64,000 nucleotides of DNA from Cyclobacteriaceae bacterium (GTDB taxonomy: Bacteria > Bacteroidota > Bacteroidia > Cytophagales > Cyclobacteriaceae): NCBI GenBank assembly GCA_028281285.1, contig JANQKF010000037.1, forward strand, positions 26,181-90,180, given 5' to 3'. Below the pieces are notes generated by a model. That model did no database searches and had not been told where the DNA came from. It saw nothing but the letters and a program-made list of their open reading frames with translations. Position 1 is the first letter of the stretch. Each line of letters opens with the position of its first letter. The position numbers and the translations under genes are program-made. Of this stretch, positions 18,186-27,311 are shown one piece after another.

Positions 18186-18686
18186 TTAGTTTTTCCAGTT
18201 TCCTTTGGCCACCTCGTCAATACTGTCCTCGACCTTTTTTCTCAAGGCCAATTTGTATTCTGCCAGTCTGGTGGCTACCTCATTGTCATAAGCACCGATT
18301 ATTTCTGCGGCAAGAATTCCGGCATTTTTTGCTCCATCCAGAGCTACAGTTGCTACAGGTATACCACCAGGCATTTGAAGAATAGACAACACGGAGTCCC
18401 AACCGTCAATGGAGTTGCTTGATTTCACAGGCACACCAATGACAGGCAAGGTCGTGATTGAGGCAACCATTCCCGGTAGATGCGCTGCCCCTCCCGCACC
18501 AGCAATAATGACATTAAGTCCGTTATCCCTGGCGTTTTCAGCGTAGTCGATCATGCGGTGAGGCGTGCGATGAGCAGAGACAATTGTTAGTTCATAGTCT
18601 ACCCCAAGCTCATCGAGGACATTCGCTGCCTCTTTCATTACTCGAAGGTCGGATTGACTGCCCATAATAATGCCTACTTTGCTCAT
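18186..18686 (-). CDS. purE: N5-carboxyaminoimidazole ribonucleotide mutase PurE
   Basis: Converts N5-CAIR to CAIR in purine synthesis. Class I PurE of 166 residues with GSQSDLRVM (phosphate and catalytic residues), SAHRTPHRM (catalytic His) and [14 protein letters not shown]. The start codon overlaps the purK stop by 4 nt (18683-18686), so the two are translationally coupled. Class I type fits the presence of PurK, which makes its substrate. Confidence 0.96.
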   Translation of the reverse strand: MSKVGIIMGSQSDLRVMKEAANVLDELGVDYELTIVSAHRTPHRMIDYAENARDNGLNVIIAGAGGAAHLPGMVASITTLPVIGVPVKSSNSIDGWDSVLSILQMPGGIPVATVALDGAKNAGILAAEIIGAYDNEVATRLAEYKLALRKKVEDSIDEVAKGNWKN

Positions 18687-19822
18687 GCGATAATCTTTAG
18701 ATGATCCTTTACGAATTTAACCTTTTCTTTCAAACGACTTGTGTCTTGATCAGTAATCGTAACATGTCCCATTTTCCGAAATGGCTTGGTAAGCTTTTTA
18801 CCATAAAGATGAACATGCACGCCATCGACTTTTAATACTTCCTCAAGTCCTTCGTATTTGGCAAGGCCCGTATATCCATCTTCACCTAAAAGGTTGACCA
18901 TGGCTGAAGGAATTATCACTTCTGTGTCCCCCAATGGCATATTCAGGATTGCCCGCAGGTGTTGCTCGAATTGGGAAGTCACATTACCCTCAATAGTCTG
19001 ATGACCGCTATTATGTGTCCTGGGGGCCATTTCATTGACCAGAACCTTTCCATCTTTTGTTACAAACATTTCGATGGCCAAAAGTCCAATCATATCCAGT
19101 TTTGTGATTGTTTCCTTGGCAATTCGCTGCGCCTCAGCCTCAATTTCAGTTGATATTGATGCCGGTGAGAAAAGATATTCAACAAGGTTCTTTTCCGGAT
19201 GAAAAACCATTTCTACTGTGGGGAATGTTGTGACCTCGTTTGCTTCGTTTCTGGCAACGATTACGGAGATCTCTTTTTCAAAATCCACCAGCTTTTCAAC
19301 AAAGCCTGGACGATCGAACCCTTTGTCCAAATCATCTTCTGTTCTGATCACCTGAACCCCTCTACCGTCATACCCTTCCGTGGCCAGCTTATTCACAAAG
19401 GGTAAAAAGTGAGCGTTCTTTTTCACTTCAGCCAGATTTTCTGTTTCAACAAAAGCTGCGGTGGGGATGTGATTGTTGATGTAAAATTTCTTCTGAACTG
19501 TCTTGTTCTGGATCAATCGAATCACCTCAGGCTGTGGGTAGACCTTCTTGCCTTCTGACTGAAGTTTTATCAAGGCATCCGTATTCACATTTTCTATTTC
19601 AATCGTGATCAGATCACAGTCTTTTCCGAAGTCATAAACCGTATCAAAATCTGTCAGCTGACCTTGGCGAAATGTTGTTGCGATATTTTTACAAGGTGCA
19701 TTGGCATCGGGGTCCAATACATGGATATCAATATTGAAGTCAATCGCAGATTGAATCATCATTCGGCCGAGTTGGCCACCCCCTAAAACACCTAATTTGA
19801 AATCTTGATAAAATGCAGACAT
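18683..19822 (-). CDS. purK: 5-(carboxyamino)imidazole ribonucleotide synthase PurK
   Basis: ATP-grasp enzyme that makes N5-CAIR from AIR and bicarbonate. The ATG at 19822 ([11 protein letters not shown]) is chosen over the upstream start at 19855, giving 379 residues, the family norm. [12 protein letters not shown] opens the preATP-grasp domain; [12 protein letters not shown] is the ATP-binding loop; [24 protein letters not shown] carries the metal-binding Glu residues. Operon: MutS-like ATPase, purK, purE, VOC gene. Confidence 0.96.
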   Translation of the reverse strand: MSAFYQDFKLGVLGGGQLGRMMIQSAIDFNIDIHVLDPDANAPCKNIATTFRQGQLTDFDTVYDFGKDCDLITIEIENVNTDALIKLQSEGKKVYPQPEVIRLIQNKTVQKKFYINNHIPTAAFVETENLAEVKKNAHFLPFVNKLATEGYDGRGVQVIRTEDDLDKGFDRPGFVEKLVDFEKEISVIVARNEANEVTTFPTVEMVFHPEKNLVEYLFSPASISTEIEAEAQRIAKETITKLDMIGLLAIEMFVTKDGKVLVNEMAPRTHNSGHQTIEGNVTSQFEQHLRAILNMPLGDTEVIIPSAMVNLLGEDGYTGLAKYEGLEEVLKVDGVHVHLYGKKLTKPFRKMGHVTITDQDTSRLKEKVKFVKDHLKIIA

Positions 19823-19847
19823 GGGCCGTCTTGGAATGCGGGCAAAT

Positions 19848-21644
19848 TTACTCAATAATTTGGATTCCCATCTTCTGCATCAACTTAGTCGCATTGAAAC
19901 TTTTGCAAATCCCCTCTGTCAGTGTGTAATCAAAGATGATTTCATCGCCTTCGATTGTATTATTAAAGCTATAATTCTTGACTCCGGAAAGTTCATTTGT
20001 GATTTGACCCAACTCAATATCATGTGTTGAAACGAATCCAAATGCGTGATCTTTGTTGAGTTGCCTTATCAATGCAAGTGCTCCTTTGTGACGATCTTCC
20101 GAGTTTGTACCCTTCAACACCTCATCTACCATGAAAAGAATTGGTGTTTTACCATCAATTGAACTGAGCATGGCTTTCAATCTTTTTAATTCGGCATAAA
20201 ACGAGGATACACTTTCTTCGAGATCATCTTGCGTTCTCATGCTGGTAAATACTTTCAGGTAAGAAATTTCAAACGACCGGGCACAAACGGGAGCGCCCAT
20301 CAATGCCAGAACCGCATTCACTCCAACTGTTCTTAGAAATGTGCTTTTTCCACTCATGTTTGAGCCTGTTATCAGACAGATACCACCTTTACCGGAAAAG
20401 TCAAAATCATTGCTAACACGCTTTTCGGTCTTGATAAGTGGATGACCAACTTGTGCCCCTCTTACCGTAAATGGAACATCTGAAATGGTTGGGAAGCTAA
20501 ATTCAGGGTTGGCATAACTGAACCCTGCCATACTACTCATACACTCGAATTCGCCAATTGCGCTAAACCATTGGTCCAGGTCAACTTTATTCTTGTCCTT
20601 CCACTGCTCTGCCTTAATCACCCATTGAATATCAAGCACCAACAGGATATTAATCACCCAGTATAGCATATTAGACCTGTTGTGAAAGTTATCCAGGATC
20701 GATTGTAACTCTTTTAAACTCTCAGAGGCCTTGAAGTCATCATGCTCGAATGGCCGCTTTAATCGCTTTAACGTGGAGGATTCAAATGATTCTTGTTCAA
20801 TCAAACGGATTTGATTTTCGTATGCTTTCAGTGCCTTATTGCTCTTAATCGTCTTGGAATAAATTGTCCCTGAGTATTTGGCTACGGAAGCAAGGGCACC
20901 GATGTTTATGAGCACCATTATATTGGTATAGGCGATAGGTGCCAGGTCAAACGCCCATAGTGTTACTGTGGTGATGATCAGAACAGGAAGCACCAATCTG
21001 GCAATGATGTAGAGTTTCTTTTGGACAATTCGGTTTGGCTCTTTCAACCAGTCAAGAAGATCGGCAGTTCCTACTTCGTCTTCTTTGTTGGTCCGTCCAT
21101 GTGCTTCCATCTCTTGGCGCCAATCCAGTTTTGAAGCTAATTCTTGAACAGCTTCATTTCGTTCCAGAATGATTTCTTTGTTTTCTGGCTTACCTAGCCA
21201 TCGGGCCAGGGTGTTTTTTCCAAACTTGGTCGAGGTCCTGTTCAAAAGCTGAAAAACAGAGTTTTTCCCATAAATATCCAAGTCGATGTGATAGTTATGG
21301 TCTTGATCCAAATATTCATGGCCTTGGTCAAAGGAGCCAAGTTCTCCCTCGATTCGCATTAACTCTTCGGTGTTAATCTGGGACAACTCTTCTTTGAACA
21401 CCTTTTCGTCTTTGACCTTAGAGTGCTCTTTGACCAATGAGAAGAAGATTACTAAAAAAAGAATGGAAACTACAAGGAGTGCTCCGGCATTACCATTGTC
21501 CGCAAGTATTACGATCACTGTAACCCCGGCAATAAATGTCAAAACCCTTATGAGTGAAAGATTGGAGTATTTTTTTCTTAGTGCCTCAGCTTGTTCTTCA
21601 AACGATAGGTACCTCTCTTCAAATATGCTTTTTACACTTTTCAC
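19848..21644 (-). CDS. Membrane-associated MutS-family ATPase
   Basis: MutS-like protein of 598 residues that lacks the mismatch-recognition and connector domains of true MutS. Two hydrophobic helices lie at about 31-49 and 53-71, and a second hydrophobic pair at about 208-255, so it is probably membrane-bound. Residues about 280-390 match the MutS core/lever helices. The ATPase follows: Walker A GSNMSGKST (near 425), MRTQDDLEESVSSF, Walker B ILFMVDEVLKGTNSEDR, and the switch VSTHDIELG. It has no Smr or C-terminal clamp domain. Starts with GTG. Its role is unknown; it is first in the purKE operon, 25 bp before purK. Confidence 0.85.
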   Translation of the reverse strand: MKSVKSIFEERYLSFEEQAEALRKKYSNLSLIRVLTFIAGVTVIVILADNGNAGALLVVSILFLVIFFSLVKEHSKVKDEKVFKEELSQINTEELMRIEGELGSFDQGHEYLDQDHNYHIDLDIYGKNSVFQLLNRTSTKFGKNTLARWLGKPENKEIILERNEAVQELASKLDWRQEMEAHGRTNKEDEVGTADLLDWLKEPNRIVQKKLYIIARLVLPVLIITTVTLWAFDLAPIAYTNIMVLINIGALASVAKYSGTIYSKTIKSNKALKAYENQIRLIEQESFESSTLKRLKRPFEHDDFKASESLKELQSILDNFHNRSNMLYWVINILLVLDIQWVIKAEQWKDKNKVDLDQWFSAIGEFECMSSMAGFSYANPEFSFPTISDVPFTVRGAQVGHPLIKTEKRVSNDFDFSGKGGICLITGSNMSGKSTFLRTVGVNAVLALMGAPVCARSFEISYLKVFTSMRTQDDLEESVSSFYAELKRLKAMLSSIDGKTPILFMVDEVLKGTNSEDRHKGALALIRQLNKDHAFGFVSTHDIELGQITNELSGVKNYSFNNTIEGDEIIFDYTLTEGICKSFNATKLMQKMGIQIIE

Positions 21645-21681
21645 AATGGAAATTTTACAACCACAGGTTCTTACGAAATCC

Positions 21682-21689
21682 CAAAGATA
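21682..21689 (-). promoter_or_regulatory. Candidate -7 box for the MutS-like/purKE operon
   Basis: Minus-strand TATCTTTG, an exact TAnnTTTG match, 37 nt upstream of the GTG start at 21644. No clear TTG at -33 is seen. Confidence 0.35.
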
Positions 21690-21815
21690 TGGATGTTCTT
21701 AATTTTTCCAGATAAGGAAAATGTTGGGCCAGATTGTCAGATTAATGAGAATCTTGATTTTTAGATTTTCTTTTTATCTTCAAAGCCGACTATCAACCTA
21801 TAACTACAAACTGAA

Positions 21816-22361
21816 GTGACGAGAGAGGAGGAAGCTAAAATCCTAGTAGCGTTTGCCAATGGCGATCAACGTGCCTTTTCATCACTTTTTGACTTACACT
21901 ATGAGGCTACGTGCCGCTATGTGATACGAATTATCAGAGATCGCGATACTACCGAAGAAATAGTTCAGAGCACTTTCGTGAATTTATGGGAAAAGAGAGC
22001 ATTGATCCGGGAGGACATCAGCTTTAAATCCTATTTGTTCAGAGCTGCGTATAACACTGCTCTAAATTATATCAAGCATCAAAAGGTGGTATCCAATTAT
22101 GTAGCGCGCAAGCAAGATAAGATTGAGGTGTCGAAACAGGCCTATGTGAGCCATCAGCCAGATTTTGAACTTCAGCAGAAAATAGCTGATGCTATAAATC
22201 AGTTACCTCCGCAATGTCAAAAGGTGTTCAGGTTGAGTAGAGAGGAGGGTCTGAAGTACCACGAAATTGCAGATGAACTTGGTATTTCAAAAAAAACGGT
22301 AGAAGTACATATGGGCAAAGCGCTTAAGATGTTGAGAATGAGCTTGAAAGAGTATTTATAG
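21816..22361 (+). CDS. ECF sigma factor, FecI-like Bacteroidota family
   Basis: Alternative sigma factor (181 residues) directing RNA polymerase to a small gene set. Region 2 lies near residues 15-80 (EEIVQSTFVNLWEKR) and region 4 near 120-178 (LPPQCQKVFRLSREEG, then the helix-turn-helix YHEIADELGISKKTVEVHMGKAL). It starts with GTG; no ATG is close. The FecR-type gene 78 bp downstream is its likely anti-sigma. It may autoregulate. Confidence 0.93.
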   Translation: MTREEEAKILVAFANGDQRAFSSLFDLHYEATCRYVIRIIRDRDTTEEIVQSTFVNLWEKRALIREDISFKSYLFRAAYNTALNYIKHQKVVSNYVARKQDKIEVSKQAYVSHQPDFELQQKIADAINQLPPQCQKVFRLSREEGLKYHEIADELGISKKTVEVHMGKALKMLRMSLKEYL

Positions 22362-22413
22362 TTTTTTTAAACTTTATTAAAAAAGGGGTAAGGGGAAAAA
22401 AAAGGTTGGTTGT

Positions 22414-22421
22414 TACTTTTG
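22414..22421 (+). promoter_or_regulatory. Candidate -7 box before fecR-like gene
   Basis: TACTTTTG matches TAnnTTTG exactly, 18 nt before the ATG at 22440. The preceding run is G/A-rich with no TTG at -33, so this may be weak or chance. Confidence 0.25.
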
Positions 22422-22439
22422 TACAGAAAATAAAAGACA

Positions 22440-23432
22440 ATGGAAGAGTTGATGGCCAGGTATCTGGCCGGTGATTTATCGGAGGAGGAGAAAACTTCAT
22501 TTGAGGCTCAACTGATTACAAACCAAGCTGTAGCAGACGAGTTTGAGGCATATATGAATGTATGGGCGATAACTCATGCATCAGATTCAAGTGGTTCATT
22601 TGATACTAAGGCAGCCTGGGAGGCGGTTCAAGCACGAACTTCTGAACCGAAGGTTGTACCAATAACCCCAAGAAAAAGACCATATAGTTTCATGAAAATA
22701 GCGGCTACACTGCTTCTTTTAGCTGTGGCCGGGTATTTTGTAACAACCATGATTAATAATGGTGATACGAACTCTCCAATGATTGAGGTTGTATCGGAAA
22801 GAGGTGTAAAAGAGGTCACATTACCTGACGGTTCAAAGGTGAGAATGAATGCTCATAGTACGTTGGCATATAGCGAGGACTTTAATTCGGCCAATAGACA
22901 GATTCGCCTGTCTGGAGGAGCCGACTTTGATGTTACCCACAATGCCGACCTTCCCTTTGTGGTAGAAACAGGTGCTTCGAGAATTAAAGTACTTGGTACT
23001 CAGTTTGACATTACTGCATATCCAAATGAAGCCGTAGAACTTAACGTGACTGATGGACGTGTGGCTTTTTCAAGTATGGAATCGGTAGATGAGGAAGAAG
23101 TTGTTGTTAAAGGGCAGATGGCAATCCTGGATATCGAGAGTCAGGAAATTGAAGTAGGAGAAATTAAGGATCAGAATTTTAGTGGATGGTGGACCAGAAA
23201 ATTGGTTTACGAAAATGAATCCTTGAAAGAGGTCCTTGAAGATTTGGAAAAAGTGTATTGGGTGGAGTTTGAATACGATGAGAAATCACTCAGCTGTGAC
23301 CCAATAACAGCCACATGGGAGAATGAGACGATCGAGGGCATCTTGGATTTGCTGGTTGCAAACGGCTCTTTAGAGTATTCGAAAGGAGAAGAAAACAAGA
23401 TAAAGCTATCCGGAAAAGGCTGTAGTGATTAA
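22440..23432 (+). CDS. FecR-family anti-sigma factor
   Basis: Inner-membrane anti-sigma protein of 330 residues. The cytoplasmic N-terminus (1-80, with the short zinc-free ASD helices MARYLAGDLSEEEK) holds the sigma factor. One membrane helix spans about 84-105. The periplasmic FecR domain (about 115-215, ERGVKEVTLPDGSKVRMNA to KVLGTQFDITAY) is followed by a DUF4974-like/STN-like tail (about 250-325, NESLKEVLEDLEKVYWVEFEYD). It relays an outer-membrane signal to the sigma factor just upstream. Confidence 0.93.
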   Translation: MEELMARYLAGDLSEEEKTSFEAQLITNQAVADEFEAYMNVWAITHASDSSGSFDTKAAWEAVQARTSEPKVVPITPRKRPYSFMKIAATLLLLAVAGYFVTTMINNGDTNSPMIEVVSERGVKEVTLPDGSKVRMNAHSTLAYSEDFNSANRQIRLSGGADFDVTHNADLPFVVETGASRIKVLGTQFDITAYPNEAVELNVTDGRVAFSSMESVDEEEVVVKGQMAILDIESQEIEVGEIKDQNFSGWWTRKLVYENESLKEVLEDLEKVYWVEFEYDEKSLSCDPITATWENETIEGILDLLVANGSLEYSKGEENKIKLSGKGCSD

Positions 23433-23440
23433 ATTAGGGG

Positions 23441-24901
23441 ATGCCCCGGAAATTAGCGGTATGCATCCTGTTATTTTGGTCTCTTATTCCACTAGCGCAT
23501 AGTCAGGAAGAATCTATTCTTGACCAGAAAATTTCAATTCGTTTTCGAGGTGTATCTTTACCTACGGCATTAAAGATGCTCAATAGGGATGCTGGTGTAA
23601 ATTTCACCTACAATAGCAATATCATTCAAAGAACTGAGCTTTTCAGTTCATACTTCAAAGTTCCTTTAAGAGATATCCTCAATGACCTTTTGGAACTGGA
23701 GAACCTATATTACAAAGAGGTAAATAGCAATATCGTTATCCTTAAACGCCCACCAACGGAAGTTTCAATTATTGGGCGTGTTACCGATGCTCAGGAAGGC
23801 TTTGCGCTTCAATACGCTAATGCTTTTATGGGAAATACTTCCTTAGGTGTGCCAACCGATGCAAATGGCTATTTCCGCATTGACAATGTCCCCAATATTA
23901 GATCTGAACTGGTCGTCTCGTTTGTGGGATATCGACCTAGTCGGATTTCATTCCCCTTCGAAGATGAACAAGACACCTTGGATATCAGGCTTATACCCCA
24001 GGTAACGGTACTCGATCCTATAGACGTGCCCGCACCAAAACTAGCGAAACGATTCAGGAAGCGCTTACTTAAGAGGTTTACCACTGACTTTCTGGGAAGA
24101 TCCGAAAATGCTAAAAATGCCAGGATACTCAATCCATATGTCCTTGATCTCTACTTTTTGGATGATTCGACAAGTAATTATCGGGCTGTTGCCGATGATG
24201 CTTTGGTAATTGAAAATAAAGCCACTGGCTATCGAGTATCGTATCGGATGGAGGAATTCAAATTTGAAAACGGATTGGTGACTAAAAAAGGTCAGGCGAG
24301 ATTTACAGAACTGGAACCAAAATCGAGAAGACAGAGCAGAAAATGGGATTCGGCCAGGAGCAAAGCCTACAAGGGTTCGGAGATGCACTTTTTGAGATCA
24401 CTTCTGGACGACCAACTCTTCGAGGAAGGTTTTCGACTAAATATTCTTCGATACGACTCAACCAATTTCGAGTATAGTTCTCCGCTTAATCCACCGGATA
24501 TTTCTGAGATTTTTACAGTAACCCCTACAGATAATATTTTTCAATATCGGCTTGACATTAATTTTGATTTCGAAGTCACTTATCAAAATGAATTTGAGGA
24601 CGTAGACTATGTGAAACAGTTCAGGACTCAATCAAAGGGTAAAAAGATTCGGTACATCGATAGGAAGTCCAGAACCTCTATTTCATTGGGAAACAAACGG
24701 ATCCTGACGAGCCATGTATCGGGCATTGATCCCACTTCCGTCCCTCTTTTTCAGAAGTCCGTAATTGCATTCAAAAAGAGGAGTTTGGTGATAAGCTATC
24801 CTGGCTATTTCAATGACCCCAATGGGGTTGATTATTTTGGATGGTGGACCTGGGGTGGTTTCTCGGACGTTTTACCAATTAATTACCGCCCACCGCGCTA
24901 G
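23441..24901 (+). CDS. STN plus carboxypeptidase-regulatory-like domain protein
   Basis: Exported protein of 486 residues, 8 nt after the fecR stop, so in one operon. Signal peptide 1-21 (ending AHSQ). Residues about 28-105 form an STN domain (secretin/TonB short N-terminal: ISIRFRGVSLPTALKMLN, then ENLYYKEVNSNIVIL). Residues about 108-190 form a CarboxypepD_reg-like beta-sandwich (IGRVTDAQEGFALQYANAF). The remaining 290 residues are not recognised and are not a TonB receptor barrel. It could be the outer-membrane sensor for the FecR protein. It ends in CTAG interlocked with the feoB stop. Confidence 0.82.
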   Translation: MPRKLAVCILLFWSLIPLAHSQEESILDQKISIRFRGVSLPTALKMLNRDAGVNFTYNSNIIQRTELFSSYFKVPLRDILNDLLELENLYYKEVNSNIVILKRPPTEVSIIGRVTDAQEGFALQYANAFMGNTSLGVPTDANGYFRIDNVPNIRSELVVSFVGYRPSRISFPFEDEQDTLDIRLIPQVTVLDPIDVPAPKLAKRFRKRLLKRFTTDFLGRSENAKNARILNPYVLDLYFLDDSTSNYRAVADDALVIENKATGYRVSYRMEEFKFENGLVTKKGQARFTELEPKSRRQSRKWDSARSKAYKGSEMHFLRSLLDDQLFEEGFRLNILRYDSTNFEYSSPLNPPDISEIFTVTPTDNIFQYRLDINFDFEVTYQNEFEDVDYVKQFRTQSKGKKIRYIDRKSRTSISLGNKRILTSHVSGIDPTSVPLFQKSVIAFKKRSLVISYPGYFNDPNGVDYFGWWTWGGFSDVLPINYRPPR

Positions 24902-27009
24902 CTGAAAATATTATAAGTTAGTAGAGCCGATAAGTAGGCCACGGCCGTCATGTAAGTCATCTGAAGCATAGGCCATTTCCAACCCTTGGTTTCTCGGTAT
25001 ACAATTGCCAGTGTACTCATACACTGCATCGCGAAGGCATAAAATACCATTAAGGAGAAACCTAATTCCATGGTATACATCGGTGCACCGGTTTTTGGAT
25101 CAACTTCTTGTCTTAAGCGCTCTCGTATTGTCGTTTCATCATCATCTTCAGCACCTATGCTATAGATAGTAGACATAGTACCAACAAAAACCTCTCTCGC
25201 TGCAAATGAAGTAATCAGGGCAATTCCTATTTTCCAATCATAGCCGAGTGGTCTGATTAAAGGTTCGATTGCCTTTCCGAACTGACCTGCATAGGAATGT
25301 TCCAGAAGATGCGAATTCAACACAATTTCATACTCATCTTGGCTTAGTGTTGGATTTTCAGCCTTTACAATTTCCTCTGCATTGTTGAATTGATTTCCAG
25401 AACCATAAGAGGCTAATACCCATAAAATTATGGATATCGCTATGATCACTTTACCGGCCTCTACAGTAAAGGTTCTGCACTTCATATAGATGGTTAGGAG
25501 TACGTTTTTCCATTGGGGTAGTTTATAGTCCGGAAGTTCCATTATGAAATAACTTCTCTCCTTTACCTTCAGCAAATATTTCATGCCAATGGCCGAGAAG
25601 ATTGCAGCCAAAAACCCTAACAGGTACAGGCCCATCAACACCAACCCCTGAGTATTGAATATGCCGCCAACATGTGTTTCAGGGACAACCAAACCAATGA
25701 GTATTGTATATACAGGGAGTCTGGCCGAGCAACTCATAAAAGGTGTAACAAAAATCGTAATCAATCGATCTTTCCAGCTGTCGATGTTTCTAGTGGCCAT
25801 AATAGCCGGAATTGCACAAGCCATGCCGGAGATGAGCGGCACAACACTCTTTCCGTTAAGCCCAAACTTCCGCATTATCTTATCCATGAGAAATACGGCT
25901 CTTGACATATAACCGGATTCTTCAAGCAATGAGATGAAGGCAAAAAGAATGGCGATTTGAGGAATGAAGACTAATACGCCAGCCAGTCCTGCAATGATTC
26001 CATCGGTCAATAAGTCATTTAGAACACCAGATGGTAAACTTGATTTTACCCAACTTCCAAACTGAGATATACCACCCTCAATGAAATCCATTGGGCCTTC
26101 TGCCCAGGCGAAAATCGACTGAAAAATCAATATCAAAAGCGCAAAGAAAATGAAGTAACCAAAGACCTTGTGCGTAACCACTTTGTCGATCCTCTGGGAT
26201 ATCGAGCGTCCTTGATCCTCATTTGGCTTTATAATGTTGTGATCAATAATGTCAGAAATCAGCTGATAGCGGCCAATTGTCTCTTGGGATTGAGCAGGGA
26301 TATTATCAAACTGATTTTTGGACTTGATTTCACGAATTTTTTCCTTTTCAGCCTCATCTAGAAAAGTCAGTCTCTCAGTCTGTTGAGCATATTGATATGC
26401 CCTGTAATTTTCCTGAAGATTGAAGTTCTGTTGTATCTGGCTTATGGTATCAGGGGCCAGACTTTGGATATCATAAAATGGTTTTTTACTCGCAACCAAT
26501 GGCTTGGACAAGATCTCTTTTAGCGCTTTGACACCTACACCAGAGTGTGAATTTGTAGCTATTACTTTAACACCAAGATCAATAGACAGTCCTCGAAGGT
26601 CGATTTTCAGCTCTCTTTGATGAGCAATATCAATCATGTTGAGTACCAGTACACAAGGAATTCCAAGATCCTTGACCTGTGTAAACAATAATAGATTTCT
26701 CTTGAGATTGGTAGCATCGGCCACAACCACAGCTATGTCTGGGTGATTAGGGTGAGACTGGTCTAAAAAGACTTCTTGAACGATCTGTTCGTCTAGGGTT
26801 TTCGGATAAATACTGTATGTGCCGGGAAGGTCAGTTACGCGTATGATCCGACCATCTGCTGTGGTGAATGATCCGGATTTTTTATCAACAGTAACTCCAG
26901 GGAAGTTGCCGGTTTTCTGATTAAGTCCGGTTAGAAGATTGAAGAGGGTAGACTTTCCGGAATTTGGATTTCCGACCAGGGCAATATTGAGTTCTTGTTT
27001 TGCTGACAT
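24898..27009 (-). CDS. feoB: Ferrous iron transporter FeoB
   Basis: GTPase-coupled Fe(2+) permease. The ATG at 27009 (MSAKQELNIALVG) is preferred to the upstream 27036 start because it lies 5 nt after the feoA stop and opens on the G-domain. G1 is GNPNSGKST (13-21), G3 DLPGTY and G4 NMID. Two Gate regions (ISGMACAIPAIMATRNID; TSFAAREVFVGTM) and about eight membrane helices follow. Total about 703 residues. Functions with FeoA; no FeoC is visible. Confidence 0.95.
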   Translation of the reverse strand: MSAKQELNIALVGNPNSGKSTLFNLLTGLNQKTGNFPGVTVDKKSGSFTTADGRIIRVTDLPGTYSIYPKTLDEQIVQEVFLDQSHPNHPDIAVVVADATNLKRNLLLFTQVKDLGIPCVLVLNMIDIAHQRELKIDLRGLSIDLGVKVIATNSHSGVGVKALKEILSKPLVASKKPFYDIQSLAPDTISQIQQNFNLQENYRAYQYAQQTERLTFLDEAEKEKIREIKSKNQFDNIPAQSQETIGRYQLISDIIDHNIIKPNEDQGRSISQRIDKVVTHKVFGYFIFFALLILIFQSIFAWAEGPMDFIEGGISQFGSWVKSSLPSGVLNDLLTDGIIAGLAGVLVFIPQIAILFAFISLLEESGYMSRAVFLMDKIMRKFGLNGKSVVPLISGMACAIPAIMATRNIDSWKDRLITIFVTPFMSCSARLPVYTILIGLVVPETHVGGIFNTQGLVLMGLYLLGFLAAIFSAIGMKYLLKVKERSYFIMELPDYKLPQWKNVLLTIYMKCRTFTVEAGKVIIAISIILWVLASYGSGNQFNNAEEIVKAENPTLSQDEYEIVLNSHLLEHSYAGQFGKAIEPLIRPLGYDWKIGIALITSFAAREVFVGTMSTIYSIGAEDDDETTIRERLRQEVDPKTGAPMYTMELGFSLMVFYAFAMQCMSTLAIVYRETKGWKWPMLQMTYMTAVAYLSALLTYNIFS

Positions 27010-27014
27010 AAATT

Positions 27015-27236
27015 TTAATCTTCCAGCAGAATGCACTCCGCCTCTTCTTTTCTGAGCGATAGATGATAGCCAGACACCTTGATTGCTATAGGACCATTAA
27101 AAGGAGCAGCAAAACTAATTTGAACTTCGGTACCTGGGAGGCAGCCCATTTCGATTAGTTTGACCGATAACTGTTCGTCAGAAAAATGCTTAATGATTCC
27201 TTTTTCATTAATCCCCAGACTGGCCAGACTCTTCAA
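27015..27236 (-). CDS. feoA: Ferrous iron transport accessory protein FeoA
   Basis: SH3-like small protein (73 residues) that supports FeoB. Typical pattern LIEMGCLPGTEVQISFAAPFNG and IAIKVSGYHLSLRKEEAECI. It starts with TTG at 27236; no ATG is in place, and the TTG gives the normal family length. feoB begins 5 nt after its stop. Confidence 0.9.
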   Translation of the reverse strand: MKSLASLGINEKGIIKHFSDEQLSVKLIEMGCLPGTEVQISFAAPFNGPIAIKVSGYHLSLRKEEAECILLED

Positions 27237-27311
27237 ATCCTACTTTATTTAGATTGATTATAAACAAGCGCAAGTTACTAGCCGATAGGCTATAAACAAA
27301 ACATTGATCTT

